Shown piece by piece: positions 11,165-23,550 of a DNA stretch of 64,000 nucleotides. The notes beneath the pieces were generated by a model. The model made no database searches. It was not told the DNA's origin and worked only from the letters and a program-made list of their open reading frames with translations. The translations under genes and the position numbers were made by a program. Each line of letters begins with the position of its first letter. The first letter of the stretch is position 1. Source of the DNA: Paguma larvata (lineage: Eukaryota; Chordata; Mammalia; Carnivora; Viverridae); contig CM057839.1 of the NCBI GenBank assembly GCA_030068075.1, positions 19,013,167 through 19,077,166 on the forward strand. Direction: 5' to 3'.

Positions 11165-11300
11165 TATCCTCAAAATCCGTGAGGTAAGTATTATCTCTTT
11201 AATGAAAGGTTACAAGTCCTGTGGAGGTGACACAAAGCTAAGTGTCAGAGCTGGAATGAAAACCTGTGAATCTTGATTCAAAGTCTCTGGGCCCTTCTAC
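11165..11300 (-). repeat. MIR, minus strand
   Basis: The segment with ggtgacacaaagctaagtgt and cagagctggaatgaaaacct matches the reverse complement of the MIR core (the 'gtcacacagctagtaagtgg cagagctgggattcgaaccc' type of sequence). It is ancient and non-coding. Confidence 0.7.
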
Positions 11301-12249
11301 CAATGCAGAAAATTTTCACTTGTGAAAATAGAGCAAGCTATTTCCAGCCCTTCCCAGCTAGTCCCAATTAGGACTCCCCTGAGAGCTCTCTTATCCAAGT
11401 TTTTCTGGCTTGTTCTTCCATGAAAGTTTTTGCCCCTTATTTTTCTAATTAGTTTTGAAACAGAACAATCTTGTGCATTCTTTTCATGGGGTCTGAACTA
11501 GCACAGAGACTAAAAGAAAGGTGACAATATGTTGTGGGGCTGGAAGCACTTAAGAAAGAAAAATAAATGGAATTTAAATGGGTATGTCGGTTCAGAAATA
11601 GGCAGGAAAGAACCAAGAAAATAGTTTTCATTTATCTTCCTTTTAATCAAAGCCTGGATTTGAGATGAGGTCCATCCTTCAAGGAAGAAGGCTAAAGACT
11701 CTGTAATCACTAGATATTAATCTATGGTAGAATCAACTTTACTGTCCACATCTTTCCTAAAATGGGGAAAATTCATCTTTCAAAGACACATCTTTAGTTT
11801 ACCTTCTGGATAGATGAAATTTTATATCTAGTAACTCTGATATTTATCAGATCTCAGATTTTGCCTGTGTTCATTTGTACAAATATTGTAAATTAACCAC
11901 AATATCGACCAGTGATGAAAATCTGCAAAAACAGAGGGCTTGTCAACCAGGATGAAAAAACAGTACTTAGTAATGGATATTTCCTATATTAGTGTTGATA
12001 TATGAAAAGTTAAAGTGGATTTTCTACCATGCTACACTGAATTTTAAGGTTCTGATCAACACATAATATTGCAATTCTGGGTGGATTTTAGGAAGTTCAA
12101 GTACTCATTAGGATACATTAAAGTTATCTATAGGGAAGCACATTATATATATGCTATATATTATTAAATCATATAATTATGAAATCAATGCAGAAGCAGT
12201 TACTGTTCTTTAACAACACCATAAATATTCATTATTAAAGTATCATGGA
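11301..12249. other. Unassigned AT-rich sequence
   Basis: About 0.95 kb without a recognised element. Short minus-strand frames at 11449-11710 show no domain. Confidence 0.4.
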
Positions 12250-12450
12250 GGGGCACTGGGGTGGCTCAGTCGGTTCAGCTTCCGACTTCGGCTCAGGTTA
12301 TGATCTCGCGGTTCTTGAGTTTGAGCCCCGTGTTGGGCTCTGTGCTGACAGCTCAGAGCCTGGAGCCTGCTTCAGATTCTGTCTCCCTCTCTCTCTGCCC
12401 TTTGCCTGCTCACACTGTCTCTCTTTCAAATATAAATAAGTATTAAGAAA
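12250..12450 (+). mobile_element. CAN SINE (SINEC, felid type), plus strand
   Basis: Head gggcactggggtggctcagt, then ggttatgatctcgcggttct, gagtttgagccccgtgttgg and gtgctgacagctcagagcct, with an A-rich tail. It is full length and well preserved. Related flanks (aaagtatcatggag and aaagttatggag) look like a target-site duplication with a small indel. Confidence 0.94.
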
Positions 12451-12506
12451 AAAGTTATGGAGTATTAGATACTGAAGTCTTGGCATTTAAATACAAAGTT
12501 AAGTAG

Positions 12507-12678
12507 GGGTGCAAGGGTCTGACTTCGACTCAGGTCATCATCTCGTGGTTCATGAGTTAGAGCCCTGAGTCGGGCTCTGTGCTGACAGCTTGGAGCCAGA
12601 AACCTGCTTCAGATTCTGTGTCTACCTCTCTCTCTGCCCCTCCCCTGCTCATTCTCTCTAAAATAAACATTTAAAAAA
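12507..12678 (+). mobile_element. CAN SINE (SINEC) lacking part of its head
   Basis: It starts ggggtgcaagggtctgactt, so the middle of the tRNA-like head, including most of the A box, is missing. The body and tail (ctgacagcttggagccagaa, taaaataaacatttaaaaaa) are present. Flanks aagttaagta and aatttaagta suggest a short duplication. It lies about 55 bp after the previous SINE. Confidence 0.9.
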
Positions 12679-12680
12679 TT

Positions 12681-14039
12681 TAAGTACACTAACACCTTTG
12701 TCACAGGGGATAATGTGAAGCATCTGAATCTGGCCTTGCTGTGACTGGAGTTGAAAATGCATCCCAAATCAGTTTTTAATGATTCCATGCCTCACTCAAC
12801 AGTGATATTAAATAACGTGGGGAGGTCTAAATTCTACTGTTAAGCAATTCATTCATTGCTTAGTATTGTTTTGGTTTTTAAGGGAAAAAATACCTACAGA
12901 GCAGAGCTTTAAATAAAAAAATCTCACTAAATGAAGATGTAATTCATAAAAGGTCAAATTAATTGTAATGAATTCAACTGTAATCAAGAATAAGACCAAA
13001 ACCAATGGTGCGAGTGGCCTAAGAGATAACCAAAAAGTGAAATGTGTTACCTGCTCTCTGGGAATAGAATGAAATCTTAAGTCATGAGTGTCAATTTCAG
13101 TGGGCTTCTGGCCGGCATAAGACTTCACAATCAGGGCTTACTGCTTCTTCATTAAAGTGGGAAAGAACTCTTCAGATACATCTGGTATCCTGTGGGTCCT
13201 TCCTGGTTTGCCCTGGGTCCTGATTAGTGACAACTAAATCATGATGGGATCTCACCGGCATGTTGGAACCCATGTCCCAGACATTTGCCCCTTTCCTTGT
13301 TTCCAGACTAAGACTCCTAGAAACTCTGTGTCACCCACCGGGGATAGGGAGAGACCAGGGGCTACATGAGGACCACATGATGTCACCATCATCATTCTCA
13401 ACTCCCTCAGATCTCCTACTGCCTCAGCACCTAGGTCAGGGGCAGAGCAGAGGTCTTCTCTGGAGGGAAAATATCCATAGTTTGTTTCCCCTGAGACCTG
13501 CCTTCTGATAAGTCCTTAGAAATTCCAAAAAATAGTTTTTCTTCCAAAGCCTGGCAATTCAAGAACATTTGTGAAGCATGGTCACAAACACTACTTTGGA
13601 TACCAGAAGTTAGATAATAAATGCCTTGCTCCAACAATCCTTATGCCCTGTCCATCAACCTCTTCCTCCCTTCTCCCCAGAGATCAAGGTCTCAGGTAAC
13701 TGTGAAGGAGAACTGTGTATAAAACCACACAGAAAAGAATTTATATTAATATTTCTTACCTTTTTCACACATGTATGGATAATTTCTTATAAAATGGCTT
13801 GCTATAAACATTGGTTTGAGTTTCACTACTTTTGTTATTTACAAGAAACTTTGTCCATAGTGTAATGAACTTTGTAATATTAAAAAAGATATACTGAATT
13901 ACAGAAAGTTTGCGTGAGACAGCCAGACTGAACTTTTCTTCTCCTTAACAACCTTATATAGGCCAAATGGCAAGAGAATGATGTATTGAAAGAGCTGGGC
14001 TTTATCATATTTACAGGAAATGAGTTGAACGTTGGCCTC
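12681..14039. other. Unassigned sequence
   Basis: About 1.35 kb with no recognised gene or mobile element. The frames at 12853-13128, 13260-13508 and 13626-13865 are short, overlap on opposite strands and have no domain. There is no CpG cluster. Confidence 0.4.
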
Positions 14040-14200
14040 TTCTCCTGGCTCATTATTCACATTTTTGTCTAATTCCTGATTCTGATGATTTTTAAGACTG
14101 GTGTTTTTGTGATCAGCTTTTATGAGTTCTTTATATATTAAGAATATTTATCCTACTTATTACAACTCCTTTACCTTTAGTTTTAGATTTTACTTGATTG
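14040..14200 (-). repeat. Probable old L1 fragment, minus strand
   Basis: 'gagttctttatatattaaga' and the neighbouring T-rich words follow reversed L1 ORF2/3' sequence. Both boundaries are uncertain. Confidence 0.45.
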
Positions 14201-14214
14201 TACTGCTTATTCTA

Positions 14215-14345
14215 ATTTCCATAATCCTTTTAGACTAGGGTTAGAACCACGACTGTCTTATTCTTTAGTTTACCTCAAGTGCTTTAAAACAGTGGCTATA
14301 ATTACTTGTTACTCAATAAGTATTGTTGAATCAGTAAATGTTTGA
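14215..14345 (+). repeat. L2-type LINE 3' end
   Basis: 'ccacgactgtcttattcttt', 'gctttaaaacagtggc' and 'caataagtattgttgaatca' appear in the order of the conserved L2 3' end. It is ancient and diverged. Confidence 0.6.
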
Positions 14346-14872
14346 ACATTCTCAAGTCCCAGGAAGCTTTGATTGTATTAATATAATTTGTATCACAACC
14401 TATTGATAGCTAAAAGAAGTAAAACACACACACAAAACAGATTCCATTTTTGCTATGTAGAGTGATTTGGCTTAAATTTTCCTTTTCAACTATAAGGGCA
14501 ATTTATACTTTTCATGTAAGTTATTGGAAATTCAAAAGGACACTGAAAAGGATTGAATGGTTCTACCATCCAAACATAATTATCAATTTTAAAAAAATAT
14601 CTCCTTTTCTCTATGGATGTAATTTTGCATTCTGTTTTTGTGCTATGAACATACTGAATGTGTAAATATTTTCCGTTTTAAGGGTAATGTATATACGTAA
14701 TTTGGGAACTGAAGTAGTAACCTTCAAAACACATGCCAAGAAGGATTATTTCATTGGACTGTATTTTGTTTACAAAATTGTTTTGACAACTCTTTACCCA
14801 AGCTCTGTAACCACTCAATTCTTAATTTCTGTATTAGTTTTAGACAGTGGTGTTAAAAATAAACTAAGATTG

Positions 14873-15075
14873 GGCACCTGGGTGACTCAGTTAAGTGTCA
14901 AGACTTCAGCGAAGGTCATGATCTCACTGCTCAGTGAGTTGAGCCCTGCATCAGACTCTGTGCTGATAGCTCAGAGCCTGGCGCCTGCTTCAGATTGTGT
15001 CTCTCCCTGTCTCTCTGCATCTCCCCAGCTTATGCTGTCTTTGTCTCTCTCTCAAAAATAAACATTAAAAAATTT
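14873..15075 (+). mobile_element. CAN SINE (SINEC), plus strand
   Basis: Head gggcacctgggtgactcagt, ggtcatgatctcactgctca, gtgctgatagctcagagcct, and a tail ctctcaaaaataaacattaa with poly-A. Similar words aaactaagatt on the left and aaattaagata on the right suggest a duplication. Confidence 0.93.
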
Positions 15076-15119
15076 TTTTAAATTAAGATATATTAAAAAC
15101 TTTCAGAACTTTAAAGAGC

Positions 15120-15400
15120 CAAAATTCATTCCTGTCAAGCAGCTCCGAACATGAATTGGTTAGGAGCACTCCATGACAGGAACTTGGGGGAGACACTTTT
15201 AGACAGAAGCAAAGTAGAGAAATTACTGATTGGCCACAGCTTAAAGCCTTGTTGGCTATTTATGATTAGCTGTCCTTAGGTTTCAATTTTATAACCTTAA
15301 GACACTTACGAGTTTAGGGTTTGGTTTGTTTAGGTAGGCTACCATGGCGTTAGGGCCACTTTAGTCCAATGAACTCTTTAATGAATTTAAGTTAAATTTT
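15120..15400 (+). repeat. Possible ancient LTR-like sequence
   Basis: The run 'ttactgattggccacagctt ... ttttataaccttaagacact' has the style of an old ERVL or MaLR LTR, with a tgattggc word and a weak TATA-like stretch. I cannot define ends or a target duplication. It may be unique sequence. Confidence 0.25.
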
Positions 15401-16439
15401 TCTGGAAAAAAAAAAGTATGTAGGTATTCAACGGATAGCAGTTGTAATTTTAGTAGCAACAGATTAATTGATAATGGCAAGTGGCAAATGAATTTGAGTA
15501 TATATATCGACAAACCAATATAAATATCAGCATACACTTGAAAAATGAGCTCTTCAGTCTGTAGTTATATGCATATGGATTCCCAGACCCCTTTCAATGT
15601 CCTGAGGCCTCAATGTTGTCCTCCCTCTTGAATCTCCTGTGGCTCAAACATTATGAACATCAGTTTGAAGAGGATAAATGCATCTGTCTGTCAGTCACCC
15701 ACAAAATGTATACTCCCATTAAACAAACGTCACTGAAAAAATGGTTGATTTGTCTACCGTTTTTCCTCAAAGCATGATTTCCTCATTCCCAAAGCAGGCA
15801 TCTTGAAAGTTATTTCCTAAATAGATCCATCTTTCAAGATAAAAAATAGCTTTAGTTCACAGCAAAACCCAACGATAATTTGAAGAGTTATGGGCTGGCT
15901 TCTTCACCTCAAATCTATGTAGGACACTCTGGCATATGTTACTTTGGAGAGGAAAGTTGGCATTTAAAAAAAAAACAAAAGAGCATTTTGCTTTTTCATC
16001 AGAGACATTTCAATATCTTAAGTGTTCATTTGCAATCTCATAAAATGTTTTCTTTCCCTTTAAGTGTCAAGGTGATGTTTTCAGGATTAACATAAAATCA
16101 TTCTGTACACCCTAAGTGACATTAGCAGGTGGGAGACAGGCAATTATAAGTAAGTTTTTCTAAGGCTAAAGCTAAACATCTTTACATTTAGAACTTAAAT
16201 TCTTACATGAGTAGTAATAACTTAAACATTTTCTGCTCCAAATATTTTAGGATGTACAATGAACACTAATGTACCAAGAAGGCAAAAACATTCACACACT
16301 AACAAACCGCATAGCCAGCAGAGAAGCAACTGTATTTAAATATAACTATCATTACTCAAATCAAGTTTTTTTAACTGCTAAAATTGCACCAGAGATAATA
16401 GATCTTCTATTTTATCATTCACATTTCCAAAGTTACAGT
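15401..16439. other. Unassigned AT-rich sequence
   Basis: About 1 kb with no recognised feature. A 71-codon frame at 15880-16095 has no known motif. Confidence 0.4.
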
Positions 16440-16570
16440 ATTACCACAGTTATTTTGCTCACAACCACACCAGGGAGTATAGAGATTACGTGTTATGGTC
16501 TTCATGAAAATTCCCAGGCAGAGACAATGACAGGACCCAACCAAAGTCACATAATTAATGATTAGGAGAA
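16440..16570 (-). repeat. Probable MIR, minus strand
   Basis: 'cccaggcagagacaatgaca' followed by 'caaccaaagtcacataatta' matches the reverse complement of the MIR core, where an 'aggtcacacagcta' type word is expected. The 98-codon frame at 16269-16565 overlaps it and is not a gene. Confidence 0.5.
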
Positions 16571-17399
16571 AACAGTAATCAAAATAATTTCATTCTTTGC
16601 CAAGTTTTTATTCATTTAGTATGCTCTATTGGTAATAATATAAAGTGCTTTGTAATATTTAATATTTATAAGGTAAGTCGTAACCTGTAGTTCTATGTAA
16701 AGAAGGTGGAAAAAATAGATCGTGAACACTGATGCCAGGAAAATATCTTACCAATATTGATATGAATTATAATATTCTTCTGGGCAGAGGCTGCATGCCT
16801 ATGGCTCTGGGTAACTCTACTTTTATAGCTTCAGTGTCAGGCAGGTCTAAGATAGTGGTCCTAATGAGATCTGCATCAAGTTTAGGGCCATTTTCTCCTT
16901 TTCTTAAAGAATAGCACAAGTTCACAAACCAAAAACTTTATTATTTTGTCCTATAGAAATCCAGTAGCCTTTCTAATTTCATGCCACTTAGCTGTGTTCT
17001 CTTTAGTCCCAGATGGCAGGATTGCTGGTTTCATCCCATCTCTATTCCTGGTTTCTCTTAGATGGCTGATTAGGTCTATGGTTTATATCCACTGCAATTT
17101 CCCTATCAACATGGCTGTCATACTCTGAGTATTCTCTTTGAGATATGCTTTCTCATTTTTTTTGGGGGGGGGGCGCAAATGGATCAGTTGAAAATTTTTT
17201 CAGATCACTAAAATCTAGTTCCTTTTCTCTTATTGCTTAACAAATCCTTTAATGTATTTCTCCTTCCTTGCATTTTACTATAGGCTGTCTGGAGGAAATA
17301 AGTCACTCCTTCAATACTGCTTAGAAATCTCCTTCAGCTAGGGTTCAAGGCAGTGAAGTAGGACTCTGAATTCACTTCCTTCACACAACACATCAAACC
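16571..17399. other. Unassigned sequence with a T8G10 run
   Basis: No gene or repeat recognised. At 17156-17173 eight T are followed directly by ten G, an unusual homopolymer junction in AT-rich DNA. Confidence 0.4.
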
Positions 17400-17639
17400 T
17401 CACCTATGAATAGAAGAGTTCCTCCTGAAGAATAATTGAAAACTCATTGAATAGGTACTGAACAACCGAAGACAGAATGGCAAGAGAACAGCAAGAGAGA
17501 TGAAAATGTGGTAACAAAGGGTACCCTCACCCCTAATGCTAGAGAAAAGCAGTTGGGGAGGTGGGATAAGGAACAGATCTCCCTCTCCTTGGGCACTGAA
17601 AAATATAGTGCTACAGATTAAAAGACGACTAGCATACTC

Positions 17640-18190
17640 TACACATCAGAGGGCCTGGAGAACACCACAATTTATATTTCCACCCACCTTAAAAGCCTAC
17701 ATTGGAAGAGGGTCTATACACCAAAAGAGGCCAGTCTTGTAGTCTCAGCTTGCAACCTCAGTGAGCCCAGGGTCTACAAGCCCATACTACCTCTAGTCTC
17801 ACTAGGGCACAGATAAAAGGCTGGAGTTTAAAGAGGGCAGAGAAGCTGTGGGAACACTCTCTCCCCTTTCTCCTCAAAAGCCCATACTGGAGCAGGGTTT
17901 GGGTAGGCTCAGATGTCATAATTGGTGGGTCCATCATCACAGGGAGCTTGTGACCTCAGCAAGCCCAGGGTCCTCAAGCCCACACCATCCCTAGTTTTGC
18001 TGGGGCACAGATAAATGCCATGTTTAAAAGAGTCAAGGGACTGTGGGAATATACTCTCCCCATCCACCTTAAGAATCCAGACCAAAGGAAGATCCAGCTC
18101 ACAATGAGTCTGCAACCTCAGTAAGCCCAAGATTTACAAATGCACACCAGCCACCTTATGATGCTGGGCCACAGATAACAAATTGCAGTT
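17640..18190 (+). repeat. Tandem 5'UTR units of the L1
   Basis: Three diverged units are visible. Each ends with a block of the form 'gcaacctcagtgagcccagg ... ggcacagataa'; these end blocks are at about 17752-17822, 17950-18019 and 18112-18182. Each block is preceded by a 'gggaacactctctcccc'-like stretch. Spacing between blocks is about 198 and 162 bp. Some L1 lineages carry promoter monomers of this kind; a promoter role here is inferred from position alone. Confidence 0.7.
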
Positions 18191-18215
18191 GAGTGTTACT
18201 TATTTCTTTTAAATT

Positions 18216-18424
18216 TTTCATTAAAAAATGTTTTTTTAAGTTTATTTGAGACAGAGACAGTGTTAGCAGAGGAGGGGCAGAAAGGGAGAGAGAGAATCCC
18301 AAGCAGCCTCTGTGCTGCCAGCACAGATCCCAGTGTGGGGCTTGGACTCACAAAACCATGAGAGCATGATCTCAGCCAAAACCCAGAGTCAGGTGTTTAA
18401 CCAACTAAGCCACCTAGGTACCCA
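18216..18424 (-). mobile_element. CAN SINE inside the L1 5'UTR, minus strand
   Basis: A T-rich tail and an agagacagtgttagcagagg-type body are followed by ccaactaagccacctaggta at the end, the reversed tRNA-Lys head. It separates the 5'UTR repeats from ORF1 of the host L1. T-rich sequence and a TA run follow on the right, so the right target duplicate is blurred. Confidence 0.9.
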
Positions 18425-18456
18425 ATTTTTTTTTTTAACTTTTAAAATTTATCTTC

Positions 18457-18479
18457 TATATATATATATATATATATAT
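18457..18479. repeat. (TA)n microsatellite
   Basis: About 11 TA units in a T-rich stretch just after the SINE. Confidence 0.9.
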
Positions 18480-18679
18480 TTGTTTTTCATTATTTTCATT
18501 TTTTCCTTTTTTAATTACTTTTATTCTATGAAAAGCCCTAACTTAAGAGTAATGAGTATGTACAGCCACAGCTGTGGCCAGCAAAAGTGAACAAGCACAC
18601 ACAGTCTGAACAGGGGACACCATACACAAGACCACTTCTTCAACTTTAGGAGAAGCAGCCATTTTGCCTAATCCATAGA

Positions 18680-19480
18680 AACAAATACAGAAAGTCAAGT
18701 AAAATGGGGAGATAGAGAAGTAGGTTCCAAAAAGACAAGGAAAATACCTCATAAAAACCATTTAACGGAATAGAAATAAGCAATACACTGGATAAAAAAT
18801 TTAAAGAAATGATTGTAAAGATAATTACCAGGTTGGAGAAAAGAGTGCAAGAACTCAGTGAGACATTCAATAAAGAAACTATTAAAAAGAACCAATAAGA
18901 GCTGAAGAATTCAGTAACTGAAATAAACAACTAGAGGAAATCAACTGTACATGAGATGATGCAGAAAAACATTTCAGTGATATGGGTAATGGAAATAGGT
19001 TAAATGTAAAGTACACAAAGAGCCTAAAGAGAAAAGAGTTTTCTAAAATGAAGACTATGAGATCTCCTGAAAATAAGTGAACAAACATTTGCATGATGAG
19101 TTCCAGAAGGAAAGCAAGGTGTACAGAACATTTTCCAAGTCCAAATAATGCACAATTCTAAACAGGATGAAACCAAAGAGGTCCACACCTTGGTACATAT
19201 TAAAATATCAAATTTAAAAATAAAGAGACAATCTTAAAAGAGAAACAAAAATTACCTACAGGGGAAAACTTGTAAGGCTATCAGCTGGCTTTTCAGCAGA
19301 AACTTGGCAAGCTGGAGGGAGTTGCAAGATATTCAAAATTCTGAAAGGAATAAACCTACACCGGAGGATACTCTACCTGGCAAGGTTATCATTTACATAT
19401 GAAGGAGACAAAGGGTTTTCCAAACAAAAAATAAAGGAGTTTATCATCACTAAAACAGCCTTATAAAAAAATGTTGAAGG
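18680..19480 (+). pseudogene. L1 ORF1 remnant in the old L1
   Basis: Segments of ORF1 follow in order: 'gtcaagtaaaatggggagat' at the start, a coiled-coil coding part with 'aagaaccaataagagctgaa', then the C-terminal 'cagcagaaacttggcaagct' and 'ggagacaaagggttttccaa'. The frame is broken many times, so no ORF1 protein can be made. Similarity to L1 ORF1 is clear at the DNA level. Confidence 0.8.
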
Positions 19481-19829
19481 AACTTTTAAGTAGAAAAGAA
19501 ATAGCCATAAATAGCCAAGAAAACTACCATTAAAAAACATAAAATAGGACAATTTATACATAAAATGTAGAAAGGAATAAAAAGAGGAAGATAAGGAAGA
19601 TTTCTTTTATAATGTGTTTGAATTTAAAGGACCATCAAATTAATAGGGACTATTTACTTAGGATGTTATGTATGAACTTCATGGTACCACGAACACAAAA
19701 CCCATGCTAGATATTCACAGACAAAAAGAGAGAGCCGAAGAAAACACTATAGATATTCATGTATCGCAAAGAAAGAGAGCAAGAAAGGAAGAACTACAAA
19801 AACAACCAGAAAACAAATTTTAAAATGCC

Positions 19830-22640
19830 ATTAAGTACATACCTGTCAATAATTACTTTAAATGTAAATGGCCTAAATGTTCTGATCAAGAGAGCGGAAA
19901 GAAAACAAAAACCAAAAACAAGACTTGTAGATATATGTTGCCTACAAGAGATTCATCTCAGACCTAAAGATGCATACAGACCAAAAGTAAAGGGGTGGAA
20001 AAACACTCATCATGCAAACGGAAGTAGAAAATAAGGCCAGGGTAACAATACTTAGACAAAATCCTCTTTAAAACAGACTGTAACAAAAATGTGCAGTACA
20101 TTATAAAAAAGGGATCAATCCAATTAGAGGATTAATAATTGTAAAGATCTATGCACCCACCGCTGAAGCACCTAAATACACAAAGCAAAAATTAAGAGAC
20201 ATGACAATAGTAGGGAACTGTAACACTCCACTTACATCAATGAATAGATCATCCAGATAGAAAATCAGTAAGGAAGCAATGTCTTTAAATGACACATTGG
20301 ACCAGATGGACAGAATAGATACATACAAAACAACCATCACAAAACAGAACATTCATTTTAAGTACACATGTGACATTCCCCAGAAGAGATCGCATATTAG
20401 GCCATGAAACAAGTCTCAAATTTAAGACTGAAATCATACCGTCCGTAATATCCTTCCGAATAGCATGAAACTAGAAATAAATTCAAAGAAAAAATATGGG
20501 AAAAACACAAACATCTGGAGACTAAACATGATACTAATCAACTAACGCATTAATGAAGGAATCAAAGAAGAAATAAAAAAAAAAAAAAAAGATGTGGAGA
20601 CAATGAAAACGAAAACACAACAGCCCCAAATCTTTGGGATACAGCAAAAGCAGTTCTAGAAGAGAGCATATAGCTATACAGGCCTACCTCAAGAAACAAT
20701 CTAACTTTATGTCCAAAGGAACTAGAAAAAGAGCAAAGTCCAAGGTATATAGAAACGGAAATAATTGAGAGAAAAGACATAAATGAAGTATAGACTAAAA
20801 ACAATAGAAAAGAAAATAATCAATGTAACCAAGAGCTATTTCTTTGGGAAAAAAAAGAGACTCATCAAGGGAATATAATCAGAACAAATATAATCAGAAA
20901 TGAGAAAGGTTACAACGGATATCACAGAAATACAAATAATGTTAAAAGGGTACTATAAAAATTATATGACAAACCGGACAATGTAGAAGAAATGGATCAA
21001 TGCCTAGAAACAATCTTCCAAATCTGAACCAAGAAGAAATAAAAAATCTAAACAGGCTGATTACAAGTTACAAAATTCAATTAGTAATCAAAAAACTACC
21101 AAAAAATAAAACTCCAGGATGAGAATCCACATGTGAATTCTATCAAATATTTAAAGGAGCATTAATGCCTATTCCCCTCAAATTATTCCAAAAAAATAGA
21201 AGAGGAAGGAGAGTTTCTAAATACATTCTAGAAGGCACTACCCAGGTACAACAAACCAGAAAAAGACACCACAAGAAAGAAAACTATAGGCCAACATCCC
21301 TGATGAACACAGATGCAAAAATCCTCAATAGAATACTAGCAAACTGCAGGCAAAACTATATTAAAAAGATTATTTGCCATGATCAAGTATCATTACCAAG
21401 ATGCAACATGGTTTAATATTCACAAAATCAATACCATCCATGTGTCACTTCAAGAAAAGGAAGAATAAAAATCATGTGGTCATCTCAACAGATGCAGAGT
21501 ATTTGACAAAATTCAGCATCCATTCACGATAAAAAGTCTCAACAAAATGAAGTTAGAGAAAACATACCTCAAAATTATAAAGACCATATACGAAAAACAT
21601 ACAGCAAACATCATATTCAGATGGTGATAGAGCTTCCTTCTAAGGTCAGGATGCAACCACTCTCACCACTTTGATTCCACATTAGTAGTGGAAGTCCTAG
21701 CCACAGCAATCTGACAAGAAATAAGGAGCATCCATGATAAAGAAGTTACACTGTTACTGTTTACTGGTAACAGGCATAGTAAATCCTGAAGACTCAAAAA
21801 TTAAAATTTAGCAAAGTGGCAGAATACAAAATACAATTAACCCAATTAATAGGAATTGGTAGTGTTTCTATATACACTACAATGAAGTTGTACAAAGATA
21901 TTGTCAAGATGTCCATATTACCCAATGCAATATACAAATCCAATGCAGTCCCTATCAAAATAGCAGCAGCATTTTTCACAAAGCTTCAATGCTACTAAAA
22001 TTTGTATGGAACCACTAAATACTGGCTAGTCAAAGCACTGAGAAAGAAGAACAAAGCTTGAGGTATTTCGATTCCAGATTTCAATATATACCAAAAGCTG
22101 TTATGAAAACTGTATTTTACTGGCATAAAAATAGACACATAGATCTATGTAACAGAATAAAGAACCCAGAAATAAGCCCATTTAGATGGTCAACCTAGTA
22201 CAAAGGAGGCAAGAATATACATGGGAAAAATACAGTCTCTTCAATAAGTGGTGCTAGGAAAACTGTATAGCTACACATCTAAGAATGAAACTGGATCACT
22301 TTCTAACATGATGCACAAAATAAAACTGAAAATGGATTAAAGATCTAAATGTGATACCTGAAACCATAAAAATCCCAGAAGAGAACACAGACAGTAATTT
22401 CTCTGACACTAACCATCACAGTATTTGTCTAGAAGGCAAAAATAAACTATTGAGAATACATCAAAATAAAAAGTTTTTTTGCACAGCAAGAGAATCCATG
22501 GAGAAAACAAAAGATAATCTACTGAATGAGAGAAGATTCTTGCAGATGATGTACCTTCTAAGGGACTAATATCCAAAATATAAAAAAAATTATACGACTC
22601 AACACCATAAAACCAAACAATCTAATTTAAAGATTGCAGA
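19830..22640 (+). pseudogene. L1 ORF2 remnant in the old L1
   Basis: The endonuclease start (LSIITLNVNGLNVLIKRA at about 19840-19900 and CCLQEIH near 19,935) is recognisable, as are fingers and palm parts of the reverse transcriptase (ENYRPTSLMNTDAKILNRIL at about 21270-21335). The catalytic FADD box is represented by FTGN near 21,755 with deletions around it. The C-terminal region continues to about 22,640 and beyond in broken frames. The endonuclease Glu is kept, but the polymerase site is lost. Confidence 0.82.
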
Positions 22641-23090
22641 AGATGTGAACACTTTTCCAAATAAGACATATGGATGGTGTGCAAAGACATGAAAAGTTGC
22701 TCAGCGTCACTGATCAGAGAAATGCAAATAAAAACCACAACATTACTTCACAAGTGTTAGAATGTATAAAATCAGAAAGATAAGAAATGCCAAGTGTTGG
22801 CAAGGATGCGGAGTAAAAGGAACCTTGTGTACTGTTGGCGGGAATGCAAACTGGTACAGGTCACTGTGGAAAATACGGAGATTCCTCAAAAAATTAAAAA
22901 TAGAAATATCATAATCCAATAATTGGCCATTTACCCAGAGGAAATGAAAATACTAACTTAAAACTGATACATGCACCGCTAAGTTTGTCATAGTGCTATA
23001 CATAATAGGCAAGACTTAGAAGTGACCTAAGTGCCCATCAATAGACGAGTGGATAACGCATAAAATGGTGTGTATGTACACACACTAGCA

Positions 23091-23114
23091 CGCATGCACA
23101 CACACACACACACA
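23091..23114. repeat. (CA)n microsatellite in L1 3' region
   Basis: An interrupted CA run within the L1 3' sequence, where the element often carries a 'gtatatacacacac' word. Probably length-variable. Confidence 0.85.
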
Positions 23115-23550
23115 AGAATATCACACAGCCATGAGGAGGAGGAGATCAGGTCATGTAAGACAACAAGGGTGGACCTGTAGGGTATTATGCTGAGTAAAAT
23201 AAGTTAGACGGAGAAAGACAAATATCAGAGATTGTTGCTCATAAATGAATTCTGAAAAAAATGAGCAAAAAGCAGAATCAGAACTATAAATATACAGAAC
23301 TGATAGTTGTCAGAGGGATAGGGAGGGGTTGGGCAAAATGGGTGTAGTTGGGAGGGAGATACAGGCCTCCAGTTATGGAATAAGTCACAAGAATAAAAAG
23401 CAGAGCATAAGAAACACGATCGACAATGTTGATCAGAGCTATACTTGTGGTGAACTCAGCATAGTGTATAAGCTTGTCCAATCACTAAACTGCACCCATG
23501 AAACTAATGTAACATTGTCAACTATACTCAAAAAAAAAAAAAAAAAAAAA

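Larger units (their letters stand above)
17400..23550 (+). mobile_element. Nearly full-length ancient L1, plus strand
   Basis: A repeated 5'UTR, ORF1 and ORF2 remnants and a 3' end with poly-A follow one another over about 6 kb, the usual length of an intact mammalian L1. The 3' end (taatgtaacattgtcaacta then poly-A at about 23529-23550) is of an older carnivore L1 type. It carries many stops, frameshifts and internal deletions. A SINE has inserted into the 5'UTR at 18216-18424. The left boundary, between about 17,280 and 17,560, is not certain. Confidence 0.85.
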
